A stretch of DNA of 64,000 nt from Thamnaconus septentrionalis (taxonomy: Eukaryota > Chordata > Actinopteri > Tetraodontiformes > Monacanthidae), in contig CM020514.1 of NCBI GenBank assembly GCA_009823395.1, positions 10,292,966 through 10,356,965 on the forward strand, in the 5' to 3' direction. Both the position numbers and the translations under genes were made by a program. How positions within the stretch are numbered: position 1 is the stretch's first letter; each line of letters begins with the position of its first letter. The notes beneath the pieces are model-generated. The model was not told the origin of the DNA and made no database searches. It was given only the letters and a program-made list of their open reading frames with translations. Positions 48,501-59,701 of the stretch are shown piece by piece.

Positions 48501-51500
48501 ACAAATCTGAGGGAAAAATCTCCCTGTCATTCCCACCAAATATTCCAAAAGTCTTTCCCAGTATCATCCAGATGTAAGCCTTAATGAGGCATGAGAGGAA
48601 GATTTGTCACCACAAAAAAGCACAAATGTTTGCATAAAAACTTATAGCGATCCATTCAAAGGTTTGCAGGACGTTTCGCAGCGGCTGCGAGCGCCGGGGC
48701 CAACGCACACACATCAGCAGCTCATTACGCAGATGTTGATTCTGGCACTTCTTTCCAGAATCTCGTATCCGGCTGGAACTTGCTCTCTTTTCATCTGCGC
48801 GTCTGACCTCCCTGGATCTGTCACTGCCTTCATTCTAAGCTGTTGGCAGTGAGCGACTACGCCTCATAAGCTCCATTGACTGTGTCCATCACGTCTGCGC
48901 GCCTGCTGAAACTCCAACAACGCCGCCGCCTTCGGCGTTCCCTAAACACTCCCAGGTCGGCCTTTCGCACCCCAGACTTTCACGCACGCACACGCAGCCC
49001 CGTATGCACAAACACGATACTCGTCCATTCATACGAGCCGGGTCGCTGGTATCGCGTCAAGGACGGGCAAAGTCTCGCTCCGGGCGACGGCGAACGTCGG
49101 CGGTGGATTAGCGAGTGACAGGTTGTGTCCGCGGGCTGCGTGAGAAGGTTTCTGTCTCAGGGCCGCAGCAGCTCCCATGCGGTAATCCAATCCAGACAAT
49201 CCTTCCGACGCGCTCGGAGGCTCGGGAAACACGCTGCCTTTCAGCGCGGCAGACGCAGAGTTCACAGATAAGGTGGTTCACTCTCGCCCCCATTGTCCTG
49301 TCACGCTCAATGAAAAATGGACCATCAGCGGCGCGGCTGGAATGCGCTTCTGTTTTTGGAGACGCCTGCAGCTAGAAAACCACGGCGGTTGCGCAACTTT
49401 GGTTCGGTTTCGCTCGGGTTGAGAACTTTCAGCCTCCCGCCAGCTCCAAACAAAACGACAGTCCTTCTGCAAACAAGCCAGTTTTATAGCGGCGTGGGCA
49501 GCGTTTACTGGGTGTAAACACCATCCAACAACACTCGAGACAAGATATGTAACGTCGGTAAACACGTAAAGCCAAACTCAGCCTGACTTTAATGGCGGCA
49601 GTGGCGGGGTGGGGGGGGGCGAGGTGGAGCTAATGGCAACGTTCCGTAAATATCGCGCCCATTAAAAATGACCTCCCGCCGGCGCGGAATAACTGATGGA
49701 AATCAGCCGTGCAGCATGTTGACGGGGAGCAGCCCAGAGAAGTTTTCTCCGCCGTCCCAGGTGGTTTCCATTCACGGCTCCCTTTCCTCCATGCACGCAC
49801 ATGAGCGGCGGCGGTGGTGGCGGCGGCACTGCAGGGGGATAGACGGGACCAGGATGTGGCAACCCTGGAATCTGAAGGCCTGCACTCCTGGAGCTCTGAA
49901 CAAAGGGCAACCAGAAGGCCTCCCCTCCACCCCGCAAATTCATTTAGTCCCTCGCCGTCGCATCGTCTCCCACCACCGGGGGGCCTAGGCGACGTCTATT
50001 ACTCACAGACCGAAACCCACAAGAGAATTTTGGCGGCGCTTGATGGTTCAGCTGATGCAAGACAGCGGGAGAAGCATGAAAGGAGACGGACATAAGGGCG
50101 GGAGGGGGGAATTTAATCAGACGTGAGGACAGGAAATGGGACTCGACGTCAGAGATCTTCAGAGGACAGGAAGCTCTGCGTTCGCGGTTCTTTCTCCGCC
50201 CCAGTTTGTGGCGCCGGTGACGGCAATGACAATCTTGAACTCACTCAGCAGAGTGAAGTTATGACGCAAAATTCACTTTGAAAATAAGTCTGCACTTTGC
50301 TTCAATGGTTGACCCGACTTTCCACAAACTGTAAACTAAAATGCAAAATTATGGGGAAAATACAGCCCTTTGTGATGTCACAAAAGACGCTGACAGCTAA
50401 TGACCACACCCCCAGCCATTTTATTTTCTTTATTGAATGTTTAATTAATTATCAAAAAAGATAAAGAACCCTGCAGATACTTTTTGGACAATTTTATAAG
50501 ACTGCCTTGTTTTTGAAGGTCAAACAAATCAGTTTTTTTTCAGCAGGCCGAGGGCTAAACATGTTGTTTCCTGGTAAACTGTGGAGGGTTTTTTTTTTTT
50601 AGATAATAATTGTGAGGTGGACATTTTGAAACAGAAACCAAAGGGCTGAGATCAGCAGTCTGAACCCCGTGGCAGCGATCAAGCCTCTCCCCAAAACGTT
50701 GTTGCCACACGCAAAAACCTCAGCTTGCAAATAGAAAACAGCCTCCGCGCCCCACATCCGTCTCCCACCCTCAAGCAGCCAGCCCATACATCAGAAACCG
50801 AAACACCCAACGTCCGTCTATTCATCAAAACCGCAACGGCGGGCCTTCTGTGCGCGAGCTTCAAAGTTACAAATGTGCCCGGGAGGCCAGCTGAGCCCAG
50901 CCGAAGTTCACGTCAGGAGCCTGATTTGTGAAAGTGTTTGTTTTTATGTGGTCTAAAAAACACAGGCTCCCTCCGCCACCCGCCCACCCTGAGTGCCCGC
51001 CCCCCCGCCCGGTGAACGCTCAAATCCCTAATGAGCAAAAGATGTGTGAAAAGTCCCATTGTGGTAAAAGTTTCCTGTGTATTTTCACACTGCCGAGAGG
51101 ACAAGAGCCACACAAAAGAAGGATGGAGATGAGGATGAAGAGAGTGCGGCATGAAAGACACATCCTGCTCAGGTTCGAGAAAAGAGGAAGGAGGCAGTGA
51201 TTGTTGTGCTTACTTTTGTTGTTCTCCTCTTTTTTTCGGAACCTGCGAAATAAAAGCTTCTTGGCTCCGTTTGCGGTCGTGTTCCTCCACAGCTGTTGTT
51301 GTCCGTCCCCTCTTGTTCGTTTTCCCAAGCAGCTGCTGCCCAGGTTGGGATCACAAGCCTGCAAGGTTTATCCACGATGCACACACACACACGCAAGTGA
51401 CCCCATCCGAGCAGTTTTCGCCTTAAATTTATGGCAGAATGTGACAAACCTACTTTACTGTAGTTCCTAGGCCAGCTCAAGTAATATTTTACACACGCAG

Positions 51501-53762
51501 CACCTCACATTTTTTTCCCTGAAGTAAAACTATTTGAATTGATTAAAAAGGGAGTCGTTTCAAGAAGACTTCGGAGGACAATCATCTTGCAATTTTTTTA
51601 TTTTCTTTCTAATTAGCGATGATTGTGCGCTGCAAGAAAAACCTGATTGAAGAGCCCACTGTGATTAGTGTTCGGAGAGTGATTGTTCTCAGATGTCATG
51701 GCGAATTCCTGGCGTTCATAATCGTTGGGGGTAAAAGCACAATGGACACTCTGTGATGGAAAGGTAAAAAAAAAGGGGGGCCCAGTTAGAGCAGAAAAAG
51801 GAAACGTCCGGAGTGCCTCTTCATTAAAACCTTTCCTGCTGCCAATCTTCATATCACCTCCCCTCGGTCGTGCCTCACCGCTCCCGCCTGTTCCACACAC
51901 ACACACACAAAGTCACAAAAAAAGCAGAGGTCTCCATGACGACATAATTGGCTGGGTTTTAACATGACTCCTGAAAATGTGAGGCTACGTGGGACATAAG
52001 TATGTTTCCTCTGAGCATCCTCTTGGCTTTCTGTCCGTCTCAATCTACTTTGAGTCACATGGTGTTTAATGGCCATCCCATCGTTGACCCTGTGACATCT
52101 GGTGCAAACACAGGGAGCCACTCAGGCCATAATCAAAACACAGAGAAATCAGCGAGGGGCAGTCATTCCCATCCTGCTTGCTTTCTCAAACACTTCAATA
52201 TCAAACCAGTTAGAAAGGGCTGGGGGGCTCTGTGATTTTTTTTTTCTTCTACCATTTGAACAACAGATCTATAAAATGCTGCAGTTAGAAGCTCTTTGTG
52301 GATGTTGTTTGACGTGTGTCTGTAGAACAAAATCCATACAAGTGTGCAGATGAAGCAAAGCAAAAAGTCCTTATTGCAGTTTGGCTCTAAACGTATAACC
52401 TTATTAATAAAGAAACAAATAATCTTCACAGAGACCATTGCTATCTTTGTGATTCAGGAAAAATGCTGTCAATTCAAATAGGTCAGTCCAAGGTTAAATC
52501 TGATTGTGATATTCTTAGTTTTGAATACTATTTTTTGCCGTCGTTGCATGGATGTCAGCAAAGCAGCGCCGCTCGTCTGAAGTCCCTTGTTCCATGCCCA
52601 GCGTAAGACGGTGCCCACTTCCTCCCATTGAGGCCGCCACAAATGGCCTTCCTCGCAGCCAGTGGTGGGAAAACTGGGAGCGACAATGGGAGAGCAGGAT
52701 GGAGCAGAAGATCAGCGGCTGCGCTGCCCAAAGCCAGAGAGTCTAACTCAAACACTCTCTGGCCGGGACAATGATGCACATAAGCAAAAGGAAACTTTGA
52801 GCTGACAATAAGGGGTTCTTTGTCCCGGTTGCCGTGCAGATCTGATCTGCTGACGCAGAGAGAGGCCTTCACAGTGTTTGACCACAACATCTGATGGGAG
52901 AGGGGGAAGAAAGAAGCTGATGTCACATTGTATTTGGCAGTTGGCTGACTGAGATTTCCTGGAGGAAACGATCTCTGCGACACAGACAGGTGATTATCAA
53001 ATTGCTCCTGACTCAAGTCAAACAAACACGCAGCGGCCTCGCCGAGCCTCGTGCACATGATTGAGCTTTTGCATGTTGCAGCCTGTGGTCTGGACATCAC
53101 AGCGCAAGACCGTTTCCTTAAGTGTGCCCCTTCCAGCTTCCCACTCTTCTCCCCCATTTCCTCCGTACCCAAACAAAAGCCTCCTCTCTGGGAAAACCAC
53201 TCGGCACTCTCCTGCACTCACATCAGATTCTCTCCTTGTCCGGCTAGTCTATTTACAAACTGCAGAAGAACACTTCAGCCTCTCCATGACTCCTCAAGAT
53301 GTTTGAAATATCTAAAATGACTAGTTGCCACCAAAGAGTGCGAGTCAAACTTTCCACAGGGCTGAGGCGCAAACTTGATTGCACTCGCTGAAGAGAAAGG
53401 GCAGCGTCCACCACAAGCTTCCAGATCTGGTCCTGGATCAAGTAGTCCAGCCAAGTAAAGTTCAACTACCAAATCAAGAGATGAGGCAATTTTTTTTATT
53501 TTACAGTTGTGAGTGTATTGGCTTTAACCTGCTGACGTTTCTAAATGGAGGGCTTTTACTTTAAGATGGCATTTAGCTACAACAGACTGAAAATGCAACA
53601 ACTAAATTGAAAATAATGTCAGCATTTAAATGCACAGGTCCAGCACAACTAGTCAGAGACCACAAAGCCTACTCAAAATCAGAATTTGCACACTGTGCAA
53701 GTCAAGTACCCAAACTGTAAATGTACAAAGCACTCAAGCAACAAAGTCAACTTTGGTTTGCT

Positions 53763-53768
53763 TTTATT
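53763..53768 (-). terminator. nqo1: Polyadenylation signal of the nqo1 pair
   Basis: The minus strand reads GCAATAAAAGC, a perfect AATAAA 42 bases after the TGA of the downstream unit. No equally good signal lies between the two units, which suggests one shared 3' end. Confidence 0.65.
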
Positions 53769-53809
53769 GCTCCAACAAGGGCACAGACACTCACAAGGCC
53801 ACATTTGTC

Positions 53810-54860
53810 TCACATCCCAGCTCTCTTAAGATCTTTGGATTTTGAAGACGCTCCAGACTCACTGGCTGTCTGACTGATCTCGGGCTTCAGCAGGGCTGGT
53901 AGCAGTTCCTCTTCAATACGGTCTTGCCAGGCCGTCAGCATGTCCTTACGCTCGTCGTTGGTGGCGCAAGATGGAGACCGGAAGATGTGAGGTTCAAGAA
54001 CCTTGAAGCCACAGTAGCGCAGGGTTGCTTGCTGAAGAGTGAGAGGGGGATTTTAAGTCCCTACAAAAGAATCAGGCAGTCTGTCAATTTCTTAGACGCT
54101 GATGTAGTACCAGTATTGGGCACAGGGTGTCCTTGATGTCTCCATTTCCATCTTGCGCACTGAACATCGACTCCTGAGAACCAGTGGTGAAGGAGAGCAG
54201 GACTTTGGTACCCTGAACAGAAAAGAGTCTCATCAAAAAAAACAAAAAAAAAAAAAAACACCATACACGACATAAGCAAAACTTTAAGGGCGGTCATACA
54301 CGGAATAAACCCTCGGAGAAGCCCTGCTCATCCGTATAGGCAAAGCCCTTTGTGAGCACCGTGTCCATCCAGCCCTTCAGGATGGCCGGAACACTGAACC
54401 AGTACATGGGGAACTGTAACAGAGTGTGACAAGTGAGCTTCTTTTTTAAAAAAAAAAAAAAAAAAAAAAACATTTGCAGACAGGGGCTGGGTGGGGGCTT
54501 GTTCAAGCTTGCGCCTTAATTTCAGGGCCTCTACCTGAAAGATGACAAGGTCGGCCAGCTTCAGTTTGTCCTCCTCCTGCTTACGAATGTCGTCAGCCAG
54601 TTTCTCCTCTGCAGGGACAGCGGCGCAAAGTCAATTAAAATAAAATAAACAGACGCACCCAGAGAAAATGGCAGCGAGAGTCGTCGGTGTGACGTCAGTT
54701 TTACCAACGATGTCCTTGAACTTCATGGCGTACAGGTCGGAGACCTCGACCTTCCAGCCTCGTTCCTCCAACGTTTTCTTAGCTTCGTCTTTAGCCGCCG
54801 CATTGAACGAGCGGCTGCACGGGTGAGCGTACACGATCAGTGCCCTCTTTATTTCGCTAC
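53810..54860 (-). CDS. nqo1: NQO1-family quinone oxidoreductase, downstream unit without first exon
   Basis: This unit belongs to the FAD-dependent NAD(P)H:quinone oxidoreductase family of cytosolic flavodoxin-fold dimers that reduce quinones by two electrons. Exons (minus strand): 54860-54705, 54608-54535, 54413-54300, 54212-54111 and 54031-53810, all with GT/AG borders and compatible phases, ending ASESGASSKSKDLKRAGM then TGA. FAD-contact motifs are present: AHPCSRSFN, FPMYWFSVPAILKGW and SFTTGSQESMF. Compared with the upstream unit, the end of exon 2 is 18 bases shorter and the start of exon 3 is 54 bases shorter, removing most of the loop before the DIRK helix while keeping frame. The first visible exon begins in phase 1 and lacks an ATG. 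The upstream neighbour's last codons end only 20 bases before it, leaving no room for an exon 1 or promoter. It must be spliced to upstream exons or be silent. Confidence 0.85.
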
Positions 54861-54879
54861 CTAACAGTCGAACAGAGGA

Positions 54880-56143
54880 TTAGAATGAGCGGCAAGGACC
54901 AATCGAGGCCCCAGTTCGGGATTTGTGCAAAGCATTGAGCAGGTTAACAGTTACGGGGGATTTGAGAGACACTCCAGACTCACTGGCATCCTGACTGATC
55001 TCAGGCGGGGGGTTTTCATTTTTGATCTCCTCCAGACGTTTTTGCCAGGCCGTCAGCATGTTCTTACGCTCCTCGTCGGTGGCGCAAGATGGAGACCGGA
55101 AGATCTGAGGTTTAAGAACCTTGAAGCGGCAGTAGCGCAGGGTCGCTTGCTGCAGAGACAGAGAGGGATTTCAGGTCACTACGAAACGGATGAGGCAGCC
55201 TGACAATTTCTCTTAGCTGCTGATGTAGTACCAGTATTGGGCACAGGGTGAACTTGGTGTCTCCATTTATGCTTTGGGCTCTGAACATTGAATCCAGAGA
55301 ACCAGTGGTGAAGGAGAGCAGGACTTTGGTATTCTGCACAGAAAAGAGTGTCATCAAAAAAAAAACACCACACTCCATAAATGAACAAGCAAAGCTTTAA
55401 GGGCAGTCATACGCTGAATAAACTCTTGGAGAAGCCCTGCTTATCTGTATAGGCAAAGCCCTTTGTGAGCACCCTGTCCATCCAGCCCTTGAGGATGGCC
55501 GGAACGCTGAACCAGTACATGGGGAACTGTAACAGAGGGTGACAAGTGAGCCTTTTTAAAAAAAAGAAAAAAAAATAAATAAAAGCAGCAGACAGAGGCT
55601 GGGTGGGAGCTTGTTCAAGCTTGCGTCTTAATTTCAGGCCCTCTACCTGAAAAATGACAAGGTCGGCCTCTTTCAGTTTGTCCTGCTCCTTACGAATGTC
55701 ATTAGACAGTTTCCCATCGCGCCACGCTTTCTCAGCTGCATCTGCGTATTGGAAGTCTTCTTCCTGAGTGTAATCTGCAGAGACAGCGGTGCAAACTCAA
55801 AAAACAAGCAGACAATTCCAGAGGAATCAACAGTGAGTCGACGGTGAAACATCAGTTTTACCAACGATGTCCTCGACCGTCGTGGTGACTTTGAACTTCA
55901 TGGCGTACAGGTCGGAGACCTCGACCTTCCAGCCCTGTTCCTCCAACGTTTTCTTAGCTTCGTCTTTAGCCGCCGCATTGAACGAGTGGCTGGAGTGGTG
56001 AGCGTACACGATCAGTGCCCTCTTTACTTCTGTACCTAAAAGTCAAACAGAGGATTAGAATGAGCGGCGAGGACGTATTGAGGCTCCAGTTGACACACAA
56101 CACACCATCGTGCAAAAAAAAAGAAACAGAAGATCTCACCCAT
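54880..56143 (-). CDS. nqo1: NQO1-family NAD(P)H:quinone oxidoreductase, upstream unit
   Basis: It catalyses two-electron reduction of quinones with NAD(P)H and FAD in the cytosol. Exons (minus strand): 56143-56140 (only ATGG), 56035-55862, 55774-55647, 55526-55413, 55333-55232 and 55149-54880, giving 263 codons plus TAA against 273 or 274 in human NQO1. FAD-contact motifs are AHHSSHSFN at 13-21, FPMYWFSVP at 103-111 and FTTGSLDSMF at 148-157. The positions of human Tyr155 and His161 are Phe157 and Asn163 here. Asn at the second is also seen in NQO2. Human Tyr128 is replaced by Asp in GFAYTDKQ. The last codons (after KSPVTVNLLNALHK) run into sequence homologous to intron 1 of the same gene, so this stop codon is created by the duplication junction. 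An internal GTGAGT at 54983 offers a splice into the downstream unit. NQO1 versus an NQO2-like assignment is not certain. Confidence 0.9.
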
Positions 56144-56236
56144 GCTGGAAGTCAATGGTGGTGGAGGCTGATGAGCGTCAGGTCTATTGCACTGCAGGAA
56201 AGTGACACTCACACTGGATCAATCACACACTGCTGG

Positions 56237-56243
56237 TTTTATA
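56237..56243 (-). promoter_or_regulatory. nqo1: TATA box of the nqo1 pair
   Basis: The minus strand reads GAGTATAAAACC. A start about 30 bases downstream (near 56207) would leave a 5' UTR of about 64 bases before the ATG at 56143, with no earlier ATG in between. I see no perfect antioxidant-response core (TGACNNNGC) in the 500 bases upstream. Confidence 0.55.
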
Positions 56244-58370
56244 CTCAGTTCCCAGGCTCAGTGACACTCGCACAGGAGCTGCCCAATTAACAATCAAGCA
56301 GATCAGCCAATCCAAGGGCTTCAAGGGAGCCACCTGCTAGCACTTTTGATCCACAGTCTTCCCTTTTTTTCCCCAGAACAGCCAAGAATGTGAAGGATAT
56401 AGAGAAACCAGATTATTTTCCTCCACCTCAGTCTTTCTGAATGTCTTAACTTTTCTCCTTTTTTTTGCCTTTATTTCTTTCTTTTGTTTTTTTAAGTTTG
56501 TTTTGAGCTGGTCTTATTGTACTCATTACTTCTATGACAAGTTAGAGTTAGGAGGATTATACACACAGTGTAAAAGATGTTTCATACATTGTATCCATGG
56601 GTGTGTTGTGTATTTTTTCTCTGTCATGTTGAAAATATTAATGAAAAGAATCTGAAACGTTGAAAACAGACAGAGAGAGCTTGCAGGGCGTGTATGGTCT
56701 GTCTCTGAGCTATACAGACACAGGAGAGGTTCCGTCTGTGCACAATATGTCCGGGAATGATGTGCCACTCACTGATGTTTCCAGACCACAAGAAGCAGAT
56801 GTGGCCGAGGCACGATCTCCTCACCCCGCCGGCTCTCTTTTTCCGTAACGTCATGTACTTCAGAAGAAAGAGAAACGGTCGCCTGCGGTGGAGCGCGCTC
56901 ACAAGGGAAGGGTACCCTTTAACCAGATAATAATAATAATAAAAGGCCCCATCAAGACGGACATCAAACGGCAGACATGAGCTGGCACACACGTGGGGGC
57001 CCCCAATAGGCCCCAAATGGACCCCATTTATCTCGCCACTGTGTGCGCCAAGGGGAGAAAATGTACAGTACAACGTGCTGGCTCAAAAGCAACAACACGT
57101 AATTGAGACAAATGGACGGGGTGTCTGGCTCCATCTTCCTTCCTATTATCTGCTTTGTTGTTTGGTAATTGAGATTGATTTGCACCTCAAAATTTCCAAT
57201 TGCAAAGCTGTTCCTGTTTCGGTGATGCATACGTTTCTAATCTTTTGTGTTATTGTTTGTTGTTGTTGTTGTTGCCGTCCTACGACAGCAACACACACTG
57301 CAGTTTGTTGACTGTGTTTCTGAAAAGACCATTTTATTGTATTGTGTTGTTTGTTCTTATCATTCTGGACAGATTTGTTGCCATGTGGGATTGTTTTTCT
57401 GCTTGTGGTGCGAGGTATATATTGAAATATCAAATTAAGCAACAACCCGGAGCACGCCTGTATTTTTTAAAGCCCTTTATACGTACACAAAGATTGCTCT
57501 CACTAGTTCAAAGAACAGAGGCTTGTTAGTTGGCTTGTCTAAAGTGAAAGCCATTTAACTATCAAGTCTACAGCTCCCTCATGTGGTAATTGTGACGAAT
57601 TACAGGCAAATGTGCCGGACGAGATTTCAATGGACTCGCTTACAAAAATGTGATTTTCTCTGAATGTGAATGAGACAACGCAAATCAAACAGGACTGGTT
57701 TGAACCTCAAACACTGAGCAATTGTCATGACAAATCAAAATCCTTGGACATACCTCATTACTTGCCCAGATTTCTACATTTAATACATGTATGTATATAC
57801 TTCATTCATTTATTTCAATAAGTCGACTTCATTCTGATCATTTTACGGCTCATCAGATCGTGGTATCATAAATGTATGACTGTACTTTTTAAATTATAAT
57901 TTGATTGTTCTTGATTTGACTGTAATACTCTATATAGATACATTCAATTTACCATTTTACAACTGAGAACATTTGGACCCCGGGAGAGAAAACCGTCCAC
58001 TTCAGGGTAAAAGTCCAAGCCAAACTCAGTGCATCACCAAGGCAATAGACTGTGTGAACACTACCTGCTTGCTCACAGGTTTTTCGATATGAAACGCCCA
58101 GATTCTCATTCTAGGTCTGTCTGGAAACGTTGGTCGACTTGCTCTTTATCCTGTCAGCAACATGAAAAAATGGGAAAAAGGCTGAGGGCTGTTTTTCTGA
58201 ATTACTATATTGCCCAGATGGATTTTAAAACTCCAAAGGATAGACTATTGCAAAAAGCCCAATGGACAGGTGGCACACTTGGCTGGTTTCGTGACTGTGT
58301 TATAGTAAGGGAATGCGCTGATTAGATGACAGTGTGCATACCATACAAAAAAGGCAAGGCACGTGTGAAA
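56244..58370. other. Non-coding stretch upstream of the nqo1 pair
   Basis: No gene supported. It contains promoter-proximal sequence of the nqo1 pair, then AT-rich sequence with a TTG trinucleotide run near 57258-57275 and short chance frames only. Confidence 0.4.
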
Positions 58371-59654
58371 ACAATTGAAAAATCGTTTAATGATGTTTAC
58401 AACAAAAGAACTGTACATTAACAGTAAAAGATTATCTTTATATGTGTATAAAAACAAAAACAAACAAAAAATACAGCAGACAAATGCATCAAAACCTACT
58501 ATGTATCCTGATTCACATACTTTAAACTCCTACACAATCTTTCAGTTCCGTGCTGCTATGACCGGAGGCAGAGGTTCGTTTATTTTTTTGGTTGTTTTTT
58601 TTTATTATTATTATTATTCTTTTAGTTTTGTAGTTAACTAGGGGTGTCAGTGTCCCCAAGTGTTGATGTCCACGATGGAAAACCAGAACTCTCTACATCT
58701 GGAGTACTGGGAAGACAATTCTTATCAAACTGCAGAATAGGAAAAAGAAAAAAGAACAATAAAAAAAAATAATCTGGGACACATTCCTGTAGACGAGCCC
58801 AAGCTCCAAGTAGTTTGGTTTGAACAGAATGCATTGTTTTTGAAATACACAGACAAAATATGTACATGGTTGGTGAGGTTTTTCTGCCCCCTCCGTTCTT
58901 GTCGAAAGTCATGGTCACTTGGGCTGCAAACTGAGAACTCACACGGGAAGAAAAAAAAACACCCAAAGAAACATATAAAAATACTATATCTTGAACCTAC
59001 CAAGAGTAAGACAGTTCTGCAATTAGTTCCATGCTGTGGCAGAAAAAAGGTTACAACAAACGAGAAACAGACGCTTTTTTCACACAACTTGTTTTTTTTG
59101 TTTGTTTGTTTGTTTTTTTTCTCAGAAATATACCAAAATATACATCTAAGCTTTGGAATTACTGAGGCTAGGACTAAAGCCAGTGCTGGGTTTGTATCTT
59201 AATACACATGCTGTAGGGCGGACGGGAGCGAGAGACACACACACACGCACGCACACACAGGACAGAAAGAGATATCTTTGGTATCTGCATTTGTCAAAAA
59301 AGGTAAATATTTGGATTTTTGCTTTGGGATAGCGCTGGCGAGGTCCTGCCAAACCTCGCACGGAGTAGTAAAGCATCGAACAAAGTGTCACTGACGCCCC
59401 GTCCGGACCAGAATTTCTGAACCAGGAAAGGGAGAGGGGCGCTGGTTCGGAAGGTTGGTTGGGTGAGGGAGTGGAGGGGTGGTGGTCAGGGCAGAGTGGA
59501 GGGGCACAGTCCATGCAGAGTGACGGACCATGGTGCATAGTGTCACAGCAGTGAGGCGGTGGCCCGGTTTCGACGTCCTCTCAGGCTTTACAGTGTTGAG
59601 ATGAGAAGGGGAGACGGAGAGACAGAACCACGACTTGCGGAGAGAGCGACAGAG

Positions 59655-59701
59655 AAATGAGGGTTGGGGGTTGGGGGTTGGGGGCTGGGGGCGGGGGGGT
59701 C
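59655..59701 (+). other. G-rich tandem repeat with quadruplex potential
   Basis: GGGTTGG units repeated four times, then GGGGGCTGGGGGCGGGGGGG. If the locus is transcribed from the minus strand the RNA would be C-rich here. Confidence 0.7.

Larger units (their letters stand above)
39057..53740. other. Gene-poor stretch between ackr3 and the nqo1 pair
   Basis: No recognisable coding exon on either strand in almost 15 kb. The longest frame not explained by low complexity is 220 codons on the minus strand at 52555-53217, without similarity I recognise and without splice or promoter support. Repeats and one hAT derivative are listed separately. Several GC-rich patches (for example 46780-47000 and 49000-50000) could be regulatory. 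Confidence 0.4.

Noticed and set aside
52555..53217. 220-codon minus-strand open frame
   Set aside because: No recognisable domain, no start or splice support, and a mixed composition. Kept only as a mention in the gene-poor entry.
57247..57438. Short open frame over a TTG repeat
   Set aside because: Low-complexity translation (valine/leucine runs) without coding features.
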